Shown here one piece after another: positions 51,002-59,911 of a stretch of DNA of 64,000 nt. The notes under the pieces are model-generated. The model ran no database searches and was not told where the DNA came from. It saw only the letters and a program-made list of their open reading frames with translations. The DNA is from Faecalibacterium gallinarum (lineage in GTDB: Bacteria > Bacillota > Clostridia > Oscillospirales > Ruminococcaceae), in assembly GCF_022180365.1 (NCBI RefSeq), contig NZ_BQKV01000027.1, positions 62,001 through 126,000 on the forward strand. The letters are read 5' to 3'. A program made the position numbers and the translations under genes. Every line of letters begins with the position of its first letter. Positions within the stretch are counted from its first letter, which is position 1.

Positions 51002-51181
51002 ATGATTTACGAAAAAGCTACGGCTGAAATCGTCCTGTTTGACAACTTTGACGTGATCACCACCAGCGGTTCGGATGAGACCAATACCGGCGGCAGCTGT
51101 ACTGTACCTGGCTGGGATCGAGGCAACGGCTGCAACGGTAACAGCGGCAATTGTACCACGAAACACGCCTGGAAGGGTTAA
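51002..51181 (+). CDS. RiPP precursor peptide 2
   Basis: A 59-residue peptide. Leader MIYEKATAEIVLFDNFDVIT continues TSG and is nearly the same as in precursor 1; the core (SDETNTGGSCTVPGWDRGNG..., then CNGNSGNCTTKHAWKG) has three Cys and is Gly/Asn-rich. A GG pair precedes the first Cys in both peptides. GGGGAGGA is seven bases before the ATG. Its own promoter and following terminator make it a separate high-expression unit. Confidence 0.87.
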   Translation: MIYEKATAEIVLFDNFDVITTSGSDETNTGGSCTVPGWDRGNGCNGNSGNCTTKHAWKG

Positions 51182-51252
51182 GGCTCCCAAGCCAGCGCCC
51201 AGCCGGTCGGACAGAGCATCCTGACAAACGCACCAATCTCGACCCCACTTTT

Positions 51253-51288
51253 CAGGCAGGCAGAGAATTTTCTTTGCCTGCTGTTTTT
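51253..51288 (+). terminator. Terminator between precursor 2 and its radical SAM gene
   Basis: CAGGCAGGCAGAGA pairs with TCTTTGCCTGCTG (one bulge, one mismatch), followed by TTTTT; same position as the terminator in unit 1. Confidence 0.82.
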
Positions 51289-51304
51289 AACAAGAGGAAA
51301 ACCC

Positions 51305-52711
51305 ATGTATTACAGACTCAACCCCAATTATGCGCTGCGCGGCTGGAAGGGCATGAACTGGGTCCTGGTCCGCCGCCCGGAAAACGAAACTCTCCTTTTA
51401 TCCCGGCCTATGTTTCAAGCACTAATTCTCTGTGACGGACAGACCGACCTTTCAGAAGTCCAGCTGGGCCCGCAGCTCTGGTCGGCCTTGGGTCAGTGCC
51501 AGGCGGAGGGATATATATGCCCCTGCGAAACCGCCTCCCCCTTGGAAGCAAGTCAATACTATCAGTATTACGAAAACCGATTCGTCCGGCGTGTATTTTG
51601 GTCTATCACTGGGCGGTGCAATTTCCTCTGCCGGCACTGCTATATGGACGCACCAGATGGCCGGTTGGGGGAGCTCTCCACTGAGGAAGCACTCCGGCTG
51701 ATTGATGAAATCGCCGCCTGCGGGATACTTCGATTGGATCTGACCGGCGGCGAGCCCTTGATCCGCCGGGATTTCTGGCAGCTCGTGGACCGGATTCTCT
51801 CCCACAAAATGGTGATCGGGCAGATTTATTCCAATGGCTGGCTGCTGAACGAGTCGGTATTAGATGAACTAGAGCGTCGAAACCTCCGTCCTGAATTCTC
51901 TATCAGCTTCGACGGGGCGCAGGGTTGGCACGACTGGATGCGGGGAGTACCCGGCGCAGAGCAGGCCGCCCTCCGCGCTATGGCCCTATGCCGCCAGCGG
52001 GGATTCCCTGTGTCCGCCAGCATGTGCATCCACCGGGGCAACCTTTCCGCCCTGCCTGCAACGATCCAGGCCCTTGGGGAGATTGGGGTAGAGGATCTAA
52101 GCATTGCCAATGTAGACGAGACAGAGCTCTGGCTCCGCCACAGCGAAGGCAATTCCTTGTCCTGGACTGAATACATCGACGCCATGCTGCCTTACATTGA
52201 CTGGTACTACCAGGCTGGCCGACCCATCCCGCAGCTGGAAATCGGCGGTATTGTTCGTTTGCAGCAGGATCAGCCCGCCCAGCCGATTTTCCGCTGTTAC
52301 TGCGGCACCGAAAGCTGCCTGGACAACTACCTCTGCGGCGCAGTGCGCTGGTCCTGCTACATTACGCCGGAAGGGCGGCTTTTGCCCTGTATGCCTATGA
52401 CCGCCAGCCCCCGGCAGGAGGTTTTCCCCAAAGTGCAGGAAATAGGCCTGCGGCAAGGATTAAGCGACAGCTACTATATGCAGTTTGTGGACAGCCGGAT
52501 CAAGGATCTGCTGGCCGTCAACTCCGAGTGTGCAGCCTGCGAATACCGCTACCATTGCGGCGGCGGATGCCGAGCCATCGCCCTGACCACCGGCAGCCAG
52601 GACCTGATGGGCTGCGACCGGCAGATGTGCGCCTTCTGGAAACAGGGCTACGCCGACCGGATCAACGCTGCCATCCAAACGGCCCGGGAGAAATACGAAA
52701 CACAAAAATAA
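51305..52711 (+). CDS. Radical SAM/SPASM RiPP maturase 2
   Basis: A 468-residue paralogue of maturase 1 with the same layout: PqqD-like N-terminal domain (LRGWKGMNWVLVRRPEN), C105-x3-C109-x2-C112 (GRCNFLCRHCY), GGEPL, and SPASM cysteines (CLDNYLC, WSCYITPEGRLLPCMPM, CAACEYRYHCGGGC, GCDRQMC). Maturase 1 has an extra Cys in CLNCHLC that is Asn here. Most likely matures precursor 2. Last gene of the locus. Confidence 0.92.
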   Translation: MYYRLNPNYALRGWKGMNWVLVRRPENETLLLSRPMFQALILCDGQTDLSEVQLGPQLWSALGQCQAEGYICPCETASPLEASQYYQYYENRFVRRVFWSITGRCNFLCRHCYMDAPDGRLGELSTEEALRLIDEIAACGILRLDLTGGEPLIRRDFWQLVDRILSHKMVIGQIYSNGWLLNESVLDELERRNLRPEFSISFDGAQGWHDWMRGVPGAEQAALRAMALCRQRGFPVSASMCIHRGNLSALPATIQALGEIGVEDLSIANVDETELWLRHSEGNSLSWTEYIDAMLPYIDWYYQAGRPIPQLEIGGIVRLQQDQPAQPIFRCYCGTESCLDNYLCGAVRWSCYITPEGRLLPCMPMTASPRQEVFPKVQEIGLRQGLSDSYYMQFVDSRIKDLLAVNSECAACEYRYHCGGGCRAIALTTGSQDLMGCDRQMCAFWKQGYADRINAAIQTAREKYETQK

Positions 52712-52719
52712 CCAGACAA

Positions 52720-52760
52720 AAAAGGCTGCACAGCGCTTTCGGGCGCTGCGCAGCCTTTTT
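52720..52760. terminator. Bidirectional intrinsic terminator
   Basis: AAAGGCTGC-A-CAGCGC ... GCGCTG-C-GCAGCCTTTTT between the RiPP locus and the convergent glycosidase gene. Confidence 0.88.
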
Positions 52761-52775
52761 CATTTCATAGTGTAA

Positions 52776-54278
52776 TTACAGCACCAGGAAGGTGCAGGTG
52801 GCGGGGGCCAGCTCCAGGGTGCCGGCGGCCACGCTCTCGCCCTCCAGAGAGGGCAGGCCATACTCTCCCACCAGCTGGAGAGGACGGCCGTTCAGCTTCA
52901 TGGTGGTGGAGCGGAGAGTATCCGCCGACAGGGTGTAGCGGACCGCCTCCTTGGGCAGCTCCACGGTGGTCGTCTCGGTCTTGGAATTGTTGAGGATCAG
53001 ATAAGCCACGCCCTCCTGGCCGTCCCGGCGGCTGTGGGCAAAGACATGGGCCCCTTCCCGCAGGGGCTCGCCCGCATCATAGACCGTGGTGCCCATCAGC
53101 CGGTTCCAGAGCAGAACGGCAAAATAGTTGGGCCGGGGATCAAAGGTTCCGTGATGGAGGAACCCATAATCCGACGAGGCCAGGGTGTTGTGGAAGATGA
53201 TGCCGTCGGTGATGGCGGCGAAGTCCCCCAGCTCGTTCAGGGTGCGGAACACGTCCATATAGGTAGAAGCCCAGGTATCTCCGCCGCCGCCGGCGTCGCC
53301 CGACTCGGTCACCCACATCTCGCCGCCGGGGCAGTACTTGTCCCGCCCTTTGGCGTTGAGAAGGGCGTTCTGACGGGCCACCGCCAGATAAGGCTCGGAC
53401 AGGGTCTGTTCCACCGACCAGTGGCTTTCGGGCATGAGGGAAGCCAGCCGCTCGGAAATGCCGTTGTAGTAGTGGTAGCTGTACACATCCAGCTTTTCCC
53501 GGGTGCCCTCCATCAGCTCCTCCAGGCTGACCACTTTGCCCAGCACGTCCGCGATTCCGCCGCCCCGCTTGGCACCGTCGTCGGATTCCAGACTGCCGGT
53601 GTTGCAGGGCCCCACCAGCAAGCACTCGGGGTAATTGGCTCGCACCCAGGCGAAGAACAGGTCCTGATCCCGGGCGTAGTCGGCCGCGGTGTAGCCCTCG
53701 GGGCCGCCGCTGTTCTCCACCATGTTGGGCTCGTTCATGAACTCGGCCGCGTCGATGGGCACGCCATACTCTTTGCTGAGGGAGAAAATCTTCTCGGCCT
53801 CCGAGGGGTTCCAGGGTTCATCCGCAGTGTGGATGCCGGCGCAGTTGGCCACCGAGATCAGCAGTTTGGCTCCCACCGCCTTAACGAAATCCAGCAGGCC
53901 CAGCCACTGGGCTTTGGTCAGCACGTTCTGAAAGCCCTCGGGAGCTTTGCCCTCCATGGAGCCGTCGAAGTCGTAGTAGGTCTTGCTGGCCCAGGTACCG
54001 GAGACCCGGACCCACACCGGGCCGAATGCCCGCGCCAGGCGGCGGACCTTCTCCCCCGAGAGGTCAATGGGGGGATAGACCTGCATCAGCCCGGCCATCT
54101 CCCGCAGGTCCTTGATGGGCGGGAACTCCTCGGTGCCCGCAATCTGGGCGGGGGTATACTCCTTCCAGAAGGTGCCGCCGGTGACCTCGGTCATCTCGAT
54201 GTTGTAGGACATGAGACAGGGGTTCACCTTCCGCAGCTCCTTCAGGGCGGAAGGATTCAGCTTGACAGTTGCTGCCAT
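52776..54278 (-). CDS. Glycoside hydrolase, GH79-like (beta-glucuronidase/heparanase clan)
   Basis: A 500-residue enzyme with a (beta/alpha)8 barrel followed by a C-terminal beta domain. Clan-A type features: VRVSGTWASKTYYD (90-104), acid/base E183 in AEFMNEPN and nucleophile E325 in MWVTESGDAGGGG, with the Tyr-containing YSYHYYNG between. This matches the heparanase/GH79 pattern. No signal peptide, so it would act on imported uronic-acid oligosaccharides or glycosides. AAAGGAGAACGATT precedes the ATG. A broken sugar-type binding protein gene lies directly upstream on the same strand. Confidence 0.82.
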   Translation of the reverse strand: MAATVKLNPSALKELRKVNPCLMSYNIEMTEVTGGTFWKEYTPAQIAGTEEFPPIKDLREMAGLMQVYPPIDLSGEKVRRLARAFGPVWVRVSGTWASKTYYDFDGSMEGKAPEGFQNVLTKAQWLGLLDFVKAVGAKLLISVANCAGIHTADEPWNPSEAEKIFSLSKEYGVPIDAAEFMNEPNMVENSGGPEGYTAADYARDQDLFFAWVRANYPECLLVGPCNTGSLESDDGAKRGGGIADVLGKVVSLEELMEGTREKLDVYSYHYYNGISERLASLMPESHWSVEQTLSEPYLAVARQNALLNAKGRDKYCPGGEMWVTESGDAGGGGDTWASTYMDVFRTLNELGDFAAITDGIIFHNTLASSDYGFLHHGTFDPRPNYFAVLLWNRLMGTTVYDAGEPLREGAHVFAHSRRDGQEGVAYLILNNSKTETTTVELPKEAVRYTLSADTLRSTTMKLNGRPLQLVGEYGLPSLEGESVAAGTLELAPATCTFLVL

Positions 54279-54429
54279 AATCGTTCTCCTTTCGATCCGG
54301 GGAAAATCTCTGGAATATCTTTGATTTTATGATAGCATATCCCGCCCCGCTGCCGGTAGGAAAATCTTAACAGATACCCTGTATATTTTGGGTTTTTCCT
54401 TCAAAACCATCCAGTATTCGCTGCGGGGT

Positions 54430-55726
54430 TCATTCCTCCAGGTACTGGGTCCACTGGGTATACAGCTGGTCGAGGGCGGCATCCAGATCCTGAACCGCGC
54501 CGCTCTGCCATCCGTTCAGGGTGTTCACCAGCTCGAAATCACAGCAGGTGACATACTTTGCGCTGGTGATCCGGTTCTCCGCCTCGGTGAGACTGTTCAG
54601 GAAGGTCTGCCCCAGTTTGCCCTGTGCCCCCGCATATTCCCGGGTATGGGCCAGAACCCCCTCGGCGCAGCCTTTGCGCACCGGGTACCCGCCGGCCAGA
54701 GCGTTATAAACCGGCACGGTGCCGTCCTGCACCGGCTCGGACAGCAGCCACTCCAGCAGCGCCGAAGCCGCCGCGGTGTTCCCGCCTTTGGGCACAAAGC
54801 CGAAAGCCACAACATCCGCCGTCGCGCCGCCGGTCTCATTGGGAACAAGCTGATAGGCCATCTCGGCCGGGACACCCGTCCCGGCGGCGTTGGATGCGGC
54901 CCACAGCAGCGGATTGGCGGCAGCGGCCAGGATGGTCCGGTCCGCCGCTGCCGTCTGCTGTCCCTGTGCGTACTGAGCGTACAGTGCCCGGGTCAGAGCC
55001 AGGGCGGCAGTATAATCTTCCTCCCGAAGGGCGATGGTTTTCTGGGCTTTATTCACCACCGGACGGGAGAGGGAAGCCAGTGGGAACCCGCAGCCAATGT
55101 TCGCTGCAGCCAGCTGCGCTCCATATTCCCCGCAGAGAAGCTGGAAAAAGGCCTCACGCTCAGCGGGGAACCCCACGCCAGAGGCTCCATCCACCATCAG
55201 ACCCGGCAGCTCCACCCGGAGGGGGATCAGGTACTGGCGGCCATTCCACTGGCCCGCCTCCAGCACGCCCCCCCAAAAGGGCGGAGGAATCCAGGCGGCA
55301 GCCCAGGCCAGACAGATCTTCCAGCCCGCCGGAGGCCATCAGGGCATAGGGGTCCTCCACCAGAGCGCCGCCGTTCATGGGCGAAAACTGGCTGGTGCCC
55401 CCGGTGACCAGGTACAAATCAAACCCGGCGTTTCCCGCCAGCAGGGCAGCTCGGTTCTGTTCCAGCGCCGCCGCTCGCGACGCCACCGAATCGGCGTCCA
55501 GCACCGGCAGAAAGCGTTCGTCCAGCGTCAGCTTGACCTCGGGAAGGACCTCCACTTCCACCTGAATCTGGGGGTATTCCTCCTGAAAATCGGCGATCAG
55601 GCCGCTGACGTCCTAGTAGGCGGCGCCGTCAATGCAGATCCGCAACGTACCGGGCAGCGGCAGGGCACAGGCCGGCAAAAACAGGAAAAAGGCCAAGAGC
55701 AAAAACCGCGCAATCTGTCGTTTCAT
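54430..55726 (-). pseudogene. Extracellular solute-binding lipoprotein (ABC importer, family 1-like), disrupted
   Basis: Read as one gene this would be a typical about 430-residue binding protein: signal and lipobox (MKRQIARFLLLAFFLFLPAC), DFQEEYPQIQVEVE, FDLYLVTGG, and a C-terminal half with ALLEWLLSEPVQ. Two lesions break it. An in-frame TAG is at codon 38 (55613-55615). A frame shift lies at a run of seven C on the plus strand (55268-55274); with six the frames join as ALLGGVLEAGQW. Start ATG 55726 has AAGGAGGGG. Either a recent pseudogene or, less likely, two sequence errors. No permease genes remain beside it. Confidence 0.8.
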
Positions 55727-55757
55727 GAGAACCCCTCCTTTGTTGATCCCTTAAAGA

Positions 55758-55778
55758 TTGTCCGTATTGTGCGGACAA
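55758..55778. promoter_or_regulatory. Operator-like inverted repeat before the broken binding-protein gene
   Basis: Perfect arms TTGTCCG (55758-55764) and CGGACAA (55772-55778), seven bases apart, just upstream of the ribosome-binding site. Confidence 0.5.
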
Positions 55779-55889
55779 CCAAAGTCCCACTGATATTATG
55801 ACAATTATACCATCTTCTCATGGCAGGCTCAACAAAAAGGACGTAATCCCGCACTATACACAAACCCAAGTCATGCAATCATACAGAAA

Positions 55890-55927
55890 TGCACAATGCC
55901 CCCGGCATACGCCGGAGGCATTGTGCA
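55890..55927 (-). terminator. Terminator of the ABC importer operon
   Basis: TGCACAATGCC-C-CCGGC ATAC GCCGG-A-GGCATTGTGCA, a long stem with one mismatch; the minus-strand tail is TTTCTG. Confidence 0.65.
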
Positions 55928-55955
55928 CTTGTGCTCGGGACAGGCTATTCCTGGA

Positions 55956-57611
55956 TCAAAGGCTGATGTCCTTGCCGCCATTGAGCTTGCTAAAGAGCAG
56001 CAGCGAGAGAACGGTCAGAACGGTCATAATGGTGGAAAGAGCAGCCGCAGTGCCGTAGTTGCCGCGGATGACCTCGGTGTAGATGGCCACGGTCAGGGTC
56101 TTTGTCCGGCCGGTATAGAGGATGATGGCGGTGGACAGCTCGCTGATCATGGTGACCCAGCTCAGGATGGCGCCGGAGACGATGCCGGAGGCCATCATGG
56201 GCACTGTGATGCGGAAGAATGCTTTCATTTTGGAAGCGCCCAGGGAGATGGCGGCTTCCTCAATGCTCATGGGGATCTGCTGGAGGATGGCCACCGACGA
56301 GCGGATGGTATAGGGCAGACGCCGGATGATAAGGGCCACCACCATGATGAGCATGGTGCCGCTGATGAGGATGGGGGGCTTGTTGAAGCCGATCAGCAGC
56401 GCGATGCCCAGAACCGTGCCGGGCACGATGTAGGGGATCATGGAGAGGATATCCACCACATTGGTCAGGGCGTTGCGCCGGCGAACCACCAGGTAGGCGA
56501 TCAGCACCGCCAGCAGCACGATCACAATCAGGGCCAGCAGGGGAATGATGATGGTGTTCTGGATGCTGCTGCCCAGTTTGCCGACGGCGGTCTCGTAGCT
56601 CTGGAGCGAGTAGCCCTCCACAAAAATCTTGCCCTGGGTATTCTTGAAGGAGGTGTAGATCACATAGGCCTGGGGCAGCACGGCAATTCCCACAATGAGA
56701 TAGACTGCAAGGTGGACCAGCGCGTTGATGCCCTTGGGAGCCTGATGCTCCTCCACGGGGTGCATACTGTTCAGGGCGAATGCGTTCTTGTTGGAGACGT
56801 ACTTCTGAACCAGGAACACCAGGGTGGTGATGATGATGGCAATGACGGCGATTGCGGCCGCAAAGCCGTCGCTGCCGCCGACCTCGTTGATGAACTCGGT
56901 GTAGAGGACCACGGGGAAGGTGCGGTAACCTTCACCGATCAGCATGGGGGTGCCGAAGTCTGCGAAGGAGCGCATGAACACCAGCAGCGCCGCTGCCAGC
57001 AGGGTGGGCATAATCAGGGGAACGACCACCTTGAAGAAGCAGGCAATGCCAGAGCAGCCCAGGTTCTCGGCGGCTTCGATCAGGGAGTTGTCGATGTTTT
57101 TCAGGGCGCCCTTGGCATACAGGAACACCAGCGGGAACAGCTGGAGGGTCATGACCAGCACGATGCCGCCGAAACCGTAGATGTCCGGGATGGTGATGCC
57201 CAGGTCCTTGAAAAAGGTGGTGATGACGCCGCTGCGGCCCAGCAGCAGAATCCACGAGTAGGCGCCGATGAAGGGGGCCGACATGGACGCCACCACGATG
57301 AGGATGTTCAGCAGGCCTTTGCCCCTGATCTTGAAAATCGTGAACAGGTAGGCCAACGGGGTGCCGATGGCGATGGAGAAAACCGTGGCCGTAATGGACA
57401 CCTTGAAGCTGTTGAGCAGGGTGTCAAAATAGTAGCTCTTGGAGAAGAACTTGGTGAAATAGGCCATGGTGAAGCCGCCGGTTTCGGGGTCCATCACCGA
57501 CTGCCGGATCAGGTATGCCATGGGGTACAGCAGGAACAGCGCATACAGTGCGATGGTCGCCAGCGTGATCATGCCCCAGACATCAAGACGGAACTTATTA
57601 TTGTTTTTCAT
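55956..57611 (-). CDS. ABC transporter permease, fused two-domain type (Fe3+/AEP/thiamine-like)
   Basis: A 551-residue membrane protein with about twelve helices formed by two fused permease halves. Each half has an EAA loop (SLIEAAENLGCSGIACFFKV and SIEEAAISLGASKMKAFFRI). This is the FbpB/ThiP/PhnV-like arrangement used with family-1 iron or organophosphate-type binding proteins. ATG 57611 has AGGAG eight bases upstream; another ATG is at 57617. It overlaps the ATPase gene end. Confidence 0.9.
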   Translation of the reverse strand: MKNNNKFRLDVWGMITLATIALYALFLLYPMAYLIRQSVMDPETGGFTMAYFTKFFSKSYYFDTLLNSFKVSITATVFSIAIGTPLAYLFTIFKIRGKGLLNILIVVASMSAPFIGAYSWILLLGRSGVITTFFKDLGITIPDIYGFGGIVLVMTLQLFPLVFLYAKGALKNIDNSLIEAAENLGCSGIACFFKVVVPLIMPTLLAAALLVFMRSFADFGTPMLIGEGYRTFPVVLYTEFINEVGGSDGFAAAIAVIAIIITTLVFLVQKYVSNKNAFALNSMHPVEEHQAPKGINALVHLAVYLIVGIAVLPQAYVIYTSFKNTQGKIFVEGYSLQSYETAVGKLGSSIQNTIIIPLLALIVIVLLAVLIAYLVVRRRNALTNVVDILSMIPYIVPGTVLGIALLIGFNKPPILISGTMLIMVVALIIRRLPYTIRSSVAILQQIPMSIEEAAISLGASKMKAFFRITVPMMASGIVSGAILSWVTMISELSTAIILYTGRTKTLTVAIYTEVIRGNYGTAAALSTIMTVLTVLSLLLFSKLNGGKDISL

Positions 57612-58686
57612 AAGCATCGCTCCTGATGAGATTCCGGTCGCCGTCCTTGTTAAAGACGTTGATCTTCTCTTTCTTGACCTTCAGCAGCACCTTCTCGCCC
57701 TTTTTCAGACCCTCGCCAATGGTGGACTCTTCCACGATTTCCACCGAGTCGCCCTCATCGGTGTCGATGGTGTAGTGGGTATTCAGGCCCAGGTAGGTGC
57801 ATTCCTGCACCGTGCCGCGGATGCCTTCGGTGCCCTCCTGGCAGATCACAAATTCCTCGGGGCGGATGGAGCATTGCACATCCTGTTCACCGGCCCCCGC
57901 CAGGGCGTCGATTTGTTCGTGGTAGCCGTCCGCAAAGGTGAGGACGCCGTCCTTGATGTGGGCGTGCACGATGTTGGTGCGGCCGATAAAGGTGGCCACA
58001 AAAACGTTCTTCGGGCGCTGGTAGATATCCCGCGGGGTGCCCACGTGCTGGATCACGCCGTCTTTCATGACAGCAATCCGGTCACTGATGGCCATAGCCT
58101 CTTCCTGGTCGTGGGTGACATAGACGGTGGTGATGCCCACGTTCTTCTGGGTGTGGCGGATGACGCTGCGCATCTCCACCCGGAGTTTGGCGTCCAGGTT
58201 GGACAGCGGCTCGTCCATCAGCAGCACATCCGGCGAGATGACCAGGGCACGGGCCAGGGCAATCCGCTGCTGCTGGCCGCCGGACAGCTGGTTGGGCATC
58301 CGGTCGGCGTACTGCATGATCTGCATCAGGTTCAGAAACTCGTCGGTTTTCTTTTTGATATCGGCCTTGTCCAGCTTGCGGTTTTTCAGGCCGAAGGCCA
58401 CGTTCTCCCGGACCGAAAGATTGGGGAAGATGGCGTAGTTCTGGAACACCATGCCGATGTTGCGCTTGCTGGGGTCCATATCGTTGATCCGCTTCTCGTT
58501 GAAGCAGATGTCGCCGCCCTCGATGGAGTTGAAGCCGGCAATCATGCGGAGCAGGGTGGTCTTGCCGCAGCCGGAGGGGCCGAGCAAGGTGAATAGTTCA
58601 CCGTCGCCGATCTCCAGCGTCAGGTCCGGGATAACCGTATTGTTCCCGTACCGCTTTACTGCATCTTTGATCGATATTCTGCTCAT
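57598..58686 (-). CDS. ABC transporter ATP-binding protein (FbpC/PotA-like)
   Basis: A 362-residue ATPase: Walker A GPSGCGKTT, Q-loop FQNYAIFPN, signature LSGGQQQR, Walker B VLLMDEP, switch THDQEEA, then a C-terminal TOBE-type domain (about 240-362). Energises the importer with the permease and binding protein on either side. Confidence 0.93.
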   Translation of the reverse strand: MSRISIKDAVKRYGNNTVIPDLTLEIGDGELFTLLGPSGCGKTTLLRMIAGFNSIEGGDICFNEKRINDMDPSKRNIGMVFQNYAIFPNLSVRENVAFGLKNRKLDKADIKKKTDEFLNLMQIMQYADRMPNQLSGGQQQRIALARALVISPDVLLMDEPLSNLDAKLRVEMRSVIRHTQKNVGITTVYVTHDQEEAMAISDRIAVMKDGVIQHVGTPRDIYQRPKNVFVATFIGRTNIVHAHIKDGVLTFADGYHEQIDALAGAGEQDVQCSIRPEEFVICQEGTEGIRGTVQECTYLGLNTHYTIDTDEGDSVEIVEESTIGEGLKKGEKVLLKVKKEKINVFNKDGDRNLIRSDAYEKQ

Positions 58687-58710
58687 ACTAGCCTCCTGCA
58701 GCTAATTTCA

Positions 58711-59775
58711 TCACTTGCTCTGCAGATCGGTGAAGATCTCAGTGTACTTGTCTGCCAGCTCCTCCTTGTGAGAGCTGACGTAGGGGATATCCTCTTCGAT
58801 GACGTTGATTTCCGACATGGGCACCATGGCGTCGTTGGTGGCCGCATCCTTTATAACAGGGCGGTTGGTCAGGGTGCTGCCCCAGATGTTCTGCACTTCC
58901 TCGCTGAGGATGAAGTCGATGAACAGCTTGGCGTTGTCCATGTTCTTGGCGCCCTTGATGATGGTGGCGGAAGCGGGCAGGAAAACGGTGCCCTCCTTCA
59001 TGTAAACGATCTTGACGGGGGCGCCGTCCAGAACCAGCTGGGCGCAGGGGTCCTCATAGGACAGGCCCACCACATACTCGCCATCGGCCACGCCCTTGTA
59101 AACGCTGCCGGAGCTCTCGCAGATCTTGCCGTCCACGTTGGCAAACAGATCGCGGACATACTGCCAGGCCTTCTCGTCCTCATAGCCGCCCATGGCCAGC
59201 AGCATATTGGTCAGATGCGCGAAGGCAGAAGAAGAGTTGGCGGGGTCGGCGGTGGCGATCTTGCCTTTCAGCTCGGGGTTCAGCAGATCCTCGTAGCCCT
59301 CAATCTTGATGTCCCCGATCAGGTCGGTATTCACAATCAGAACGCTGCCGTCCAGAACGTTGCCGGTGATGAAGCCGCACTTGTTCTTGTAGGCATCCAG
59401 CACGTTCGCATCGTTTTTGGAAACGTACGGCTCCCACAGATCCTCGTTGGAGTACATCAGCGACCAGGAGCCGCCGAACAGAACGTCTGCATAGGGGTCG
59501 TTCTTCTCGGACTGGATCCGCTTGACCAGCTCGCCCGTGCCCGCCTGGATCAGTTCGACGTTCACGCCGTACTTCTCCTCAAACAGGGGGATTGTAGCAT
59601 TCAGCAGGCCCTCCGAGTTGGGCGAATAGATGACCAGGTCTCCACCGCCCTGAGAACCAGAGTTAGAACCCTCGGTCGAGGTACCAGCAGAGGAGCCGCC
59701 GCAGGCCGTCAGAGCAGCAGAAGCTGCGAGAACACCGGTAGCCAACAGGAAGGAACGCCGAGAAATCTTTTTCAT
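58711..59775 (-). CDS. ABC transporter substrate-binding lipoprotein (iron/organophosphate type)
   Basis: A 354-residue binding protein. The signal region MKKISRRSFLLATGVLAASA has a twin-arginine motif (SRRSFL) and ends in a lipobox LTAC (C25); a Gly/Ser linker follows. The core (LVIYSPNSEGLLNATIPLFE, YADVLFGGS, NRPVIKDAA) fits the FbpA/PhnS/PgtC-like group. The substrate may be ferric iron, 2-aminoethylphosphonate or a phosphorylated sugar acid. First gene of the importer operon; ACGGAGG before ATG 59775. Located just downstream of a two-component system. Confidence 0.9.
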   Translation of the reverse strand: MKKISRRSFLLATGVLAASAALTACGGSSAGTSTEGSNSGSQGGGDLVIYSPNSEGLLNATIPLFEEKYGVNVELIQAGTGELVKRIQSEKNDPYADVLFGGSWSLMYSNEDLWEPYVSKNDANVLDAYKNKCGFITGNVLDGSVLIVNTDLIGDIKIEGYEDLLNPELKGKIATADPANSSSAFAHLTNMLLAMGGYEDEKAWQYVRDLFANVDGKICESSGSVYKGVADGEYVVGLSYEDPCAQLVLDGAPVKIVYMKEGTVFLPASATIIKGAKNMDNAKLFIDFILSEEVQNIWGSTLTNRPVIKDAATNDAMVPMSEINVIEEDIPYVSSHKEELADKYTEIFTDLQSK

Positions 59776-59866
59776 ACTAAAACCTCCGTTTCTTACGCAA
59801 AGCACTTTTGGTGATTCCATTTTAGAGCTTATTCTACAAAAATAATACTCATTTTGCGGAATAAAT

Positions 59867-59904
59867 GGAAAAAATACCGAACAAAGCTGTCCGGTATTTT
59901 TTCC
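59867..59904. terminator. Intrinsic terminator after the response regulator gene
   Basis: GGAAAAAATACCG (59867-59879) and CGGTATTTTTTCC (59892-59904), perfect 13-base arms, separate the two-component operon from the importer operon. Confidence 0.85.
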
Positions 59905-59911
59905 TGTTCCC

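Noticed and set aside
55613-55615. TAG in the binding-protein gene as pyrrolysine or suppressed codon
   Set aside because: The same gene also carries a frameshift in a C run, so decay is simpler.
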